From contig CAZRWL010000036.1 of the NCBI GenBank assembly GCA_964603935.1, forward strand, positions 1 through 6,064: a stretch of DNA of 6,064 nt. The letters are read 5' to 3'. The position numbers were made by a program, and so were the translations under genes. How positions within the stretch are numbered: the first letter of the stretch is position 1; the number at the start of each line of letters is the position of its first letter. Below are positions 5,111 through 6,064 of this stretch, piece by piece. The notes beneath the pieces are model-generated. The model ran no database searches, had not been told where the DNA came from, and saw nothing but the letters and a program-made list of their open reading frames with translations. This DNA is from GWB1-37-8 sp964603935. GTDB taxonomy: Bacteria; Patescibacteriota; Microgenomatia; Levybacterales; UBA12049.

Positions 5111-5870
5111 CGAAAAGAAACTAACCGAACCGAAATTACCCCAGCGTAGATTTATCAGCATTTTAGCCGAAGAGGTGGCAAAAACTCTTGCCGAAAGATT
5201 GCCCGGTCTTATTCCTCATCCAAGAAATAAGAATCAAAAAGGTAAAAAGAAAATCCGTCAGCTGACTGAAAAAAATCCGATATTTCTGGATACATCAGCC
5301 ATTATTGACGGAAGACTGTTTGAAGTGGCAGGATTAGGCGTATTTACCGGCACGTTTGTGATTTTGGAAAGCATACTTTTGGAATTAAAACATATCGCGG
5401 ATTCTCAAGATATGGTTAAAAGGATTAGGGGAAGAAAAGGGCTTGACCTCTTGGAAAATTTGAAAAAGGGAAAGGGGAATAAAGTTATTGTTTTACCTGA
5501 AGACGAAGGCTCTCCAATACGGAACAAAGAGGTTGACGAGAAATTGATTGCTGTCGCGCGCAGTCATAAAGGAAGAATTATAACTTGTGATTATAATTTG
5601 GAGAAAAAAGCCGCAATCAGCGGAGTTTTAGCTATAAACATCAATACTCTTGCAAATTTTCTCAAAGTAACCGCAGTGCCCGGAGAGACTTTGCACATAG
5701 GCATTCTGCATAAGGGCAAGGAAATGACACAAGGTGTGGGTTATTTAGATGATGGCACTATGCTTGTTGTAGAGAACGCTTCGGAGGACTTAGGCCAGAC
5801 GGTTGATGTGGTAGTCTCCCGCGTTATTCAAACCACCGCAGGACGCATCCTATTCGCAAAGAAGATATAA
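5100..5870 (+). CDS. PIN-TRAM domain protein, YacL-like but without membrane helices
   Basis: A predicted metal-dependent ribonuclease domain joined to an RNA-binding TRAM domain. The PIN domain spans about residues 60-187, with the acidic set D64 (FLDTSAIIDG), E95 (LLELKHIAD), D146 (EVDEKLIAVA) and D164 (TCDYNL). The TRAM domain covers about 192-253. Bacillus YacL has the same PIN-TRAM half behind four transmembrane helices. Here the N-terminal ~58 residues are charged, with one possible amphipathic helix (17-37) and a basic run (43-53), and no membrane segment, so the protein should be cytoplasmic or only peripherally attached. The ATG at 5100 lies inside radA and overlaps it by 11 bases with no Shine-Dalgarno site, so translation is probably coupled. 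The Firmicutes radA-disA-yacL order supports the identity; disA is absent. Substrate unknown. Confidence 0.9.
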   Translation: MKNNEKKLTEPKLPQRRFISILAEEVAKTLAERLPGLIPHPRNKNQKGKKKIRQLTEKNPIFLDTSAIIDGRLFEVAGLGVFTGTFVILESILLELKHIADSQDMVKRIRGRKGLDLLENLKKGKGNKVIVLPEDEGSPIRNKEVDEKLIAVARSHKGRIITCDYNLEKKAAISGVLAININTLANFLKVTAVPGETLHIGILHKGKEMTQGVGYLDDGTMLVVENASEDLGQTVDVVVSRVIQTTAGRILFAKKI

Positions 5871-5878
5871 ACTAAGAA

Positions 5879-5897
5879 GAGATAGGAATCTCCTTTT
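5879..5897 (+). terminator. Weak terminator-like hairpin after the PIN-TRAM gene
   Basis: GAGAT (5879-5883) and ATCTC (5888-5892) form a 5-base stem with an AGGA loop, followed by CCTTTT. The stem is short and AT-biased and the T-run is only four bases, so termination would be weak. The larger hairpin at 5907-5949 may serve instead. Confidence 0.25.
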
Positions 5898-5906
5898 CAA
5901 GGACTT

Positions 5907-5949
5907 GTAAAGACCTGCTTCTAAGATTGGAAGAAGTAGGAATCTTTAC
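5907..5949. repeat. Long hairpin, 16 base pairs with a 2-base bulge
   Basis: GTAAAGACCTGCTTCT (5907-5922) pairs with AGAAGTAGGAATCTTTAC (5932-5949). There are 16 pairs including one G-U, a bulged AA at 5941-5942 and a 9-base loop. It lies between the PIN-TRAM stop and the Shine-Dalgarno-like GAGGT at 5967. It is a strong RNA structure: a terminator variant, attenuator or palindromic repeat unit. A T6 run follows 11 bases later (5961-5966), too far for a standard terminator. Confidence 0.55.
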
Positions 5950-6053
5950 CACGTAAAAACTTTTTTGAGGTTAACGATTATGCGCTTAAAAGAGGTAAGA
6001 ATCCCTGCCCAAGACTCTTACCTCATTAAAGAACGTAAAAGTTTTTTACGTGG
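5949..6053. repeat. Nested inverted repeats, 105 bases with near-perfect ends
   Basis: The ends are inverted copies: CCACGTAAAAACTTTT (5949-5964) and the complement of 6037-6053, differing by one A. Inside lies a hairpin with GAGGTAAGA (5992-6000) pairing with TCTTACCTC (6016-6024), plus two pairs beyond a mismatch and a 9-base loop. The right arm also folds on itself as ACGTAAAA-GTT-TTTTACGT (6033-6051). Similarity between the arms weakly continues outward to the window edge. It resembles a small transposon-like element with terminal inverted repeats or a structured RNA; no flanking target duplication is visible. Confidence 0.5.
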
Positions 6054-6064
6054 CCTGCCTCTTA
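5980..6064 (+). CDS. Possible start of a further gene, cut by the window edge
   Basis: An ATG at 5980 opens a frame that stays open for 28 codons to the window end, beginning MRLKEVRIPAQDSYL. A GAGGT at 5967-5971, 8 bases upstream, is a good Shine-Dalgarno candidate, and the codon choice looks natural. I do not recognise the product. Against it, the frame lies almost wholly inside the nested inverted repeats at 5949-6053, which could be open by chance. If real, it follows the PIN-TRAM gene after a 109-base gap and would be a repeat-bearing N-terminus like those in S1 and RadA. Confidence 0.35.
   Translation, partial: MRLKEVRIPAQDSYLIKERKSFLRGLPL

Noticed and set aside
5871..6064. tRNA or integron attC site
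   Set aside because: No cloverleaf with a T-loop (TTCRA) or acceptor stem fits, and no integron core-site pair or integrase gene is present.

Overview
The window looks like part of a small bacterial genome of the Candidate Phyla Radiation (Patescibacteria), perhaps Microgenomates. This is an inference from gene content and style: AT-rich A/T-only filler between genes, tight overlaps, a four-domain S1 protein, radA paired with a PIN-TRAM gene, and short repeats read through in frame inside housekeeping genes. TGA and TAA/TAG all work as stops, so the recoded Gracilibacteria/SR1 code is not indicated. No rRNA, tRNA, CRISPR array or transposase gene was recognised.

Layout, all genes on the + strand. 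Bases 1-170 are non-coding and begin inside a dispersed repeat. An extended -10 promoter (171-181), a leader hairpin and a Shine-Dalgarno site lead into a four-S1-domain protein, probably ribosomal protein S1 (233-1348). An A/T-only spacer (1349-1464) ends at a second -10 box. It serves a two-gene operon with a 4-base overlap: a HAD-superfamily phosphatase (1479-2225) and a HemW/HemN-like radical SAM protein (2222-3649) with an abnormal cluster-binding motif. A short spacer with a third -10 box precedes radA (3707-5110), which overlaps by 11 bases a PIN-TRAM nuclease-like gene of the YacL type (5100-5870). The last ~190 bases hold stacked and nested inverted repeats and the possible start of another gene (5980 onward).

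S1 (translation) and RadA (recombination, branch migration) are core information-processing genes, and radA with PIN-TRAM recalls the Firmicutes radA-disA-yacL neighbourhood without disA. The HAD and radical SAM pair is an unrelated metabolic or repair insert between them, and its substrates cannot be read from sequence.

The most interesting signal is that three different repeat sequences sit in frame inside conserved genes: one in S1 and two in RadA. Each falls in a place where the fold should tolerate extra residues. This resembles the Rickettsia palindromic elements but with unrelated sequences. Other points are the C-x26-C-x2-C motif of the radical SAM protein, two apparently leaderless transcripts, and the palindromic right end.
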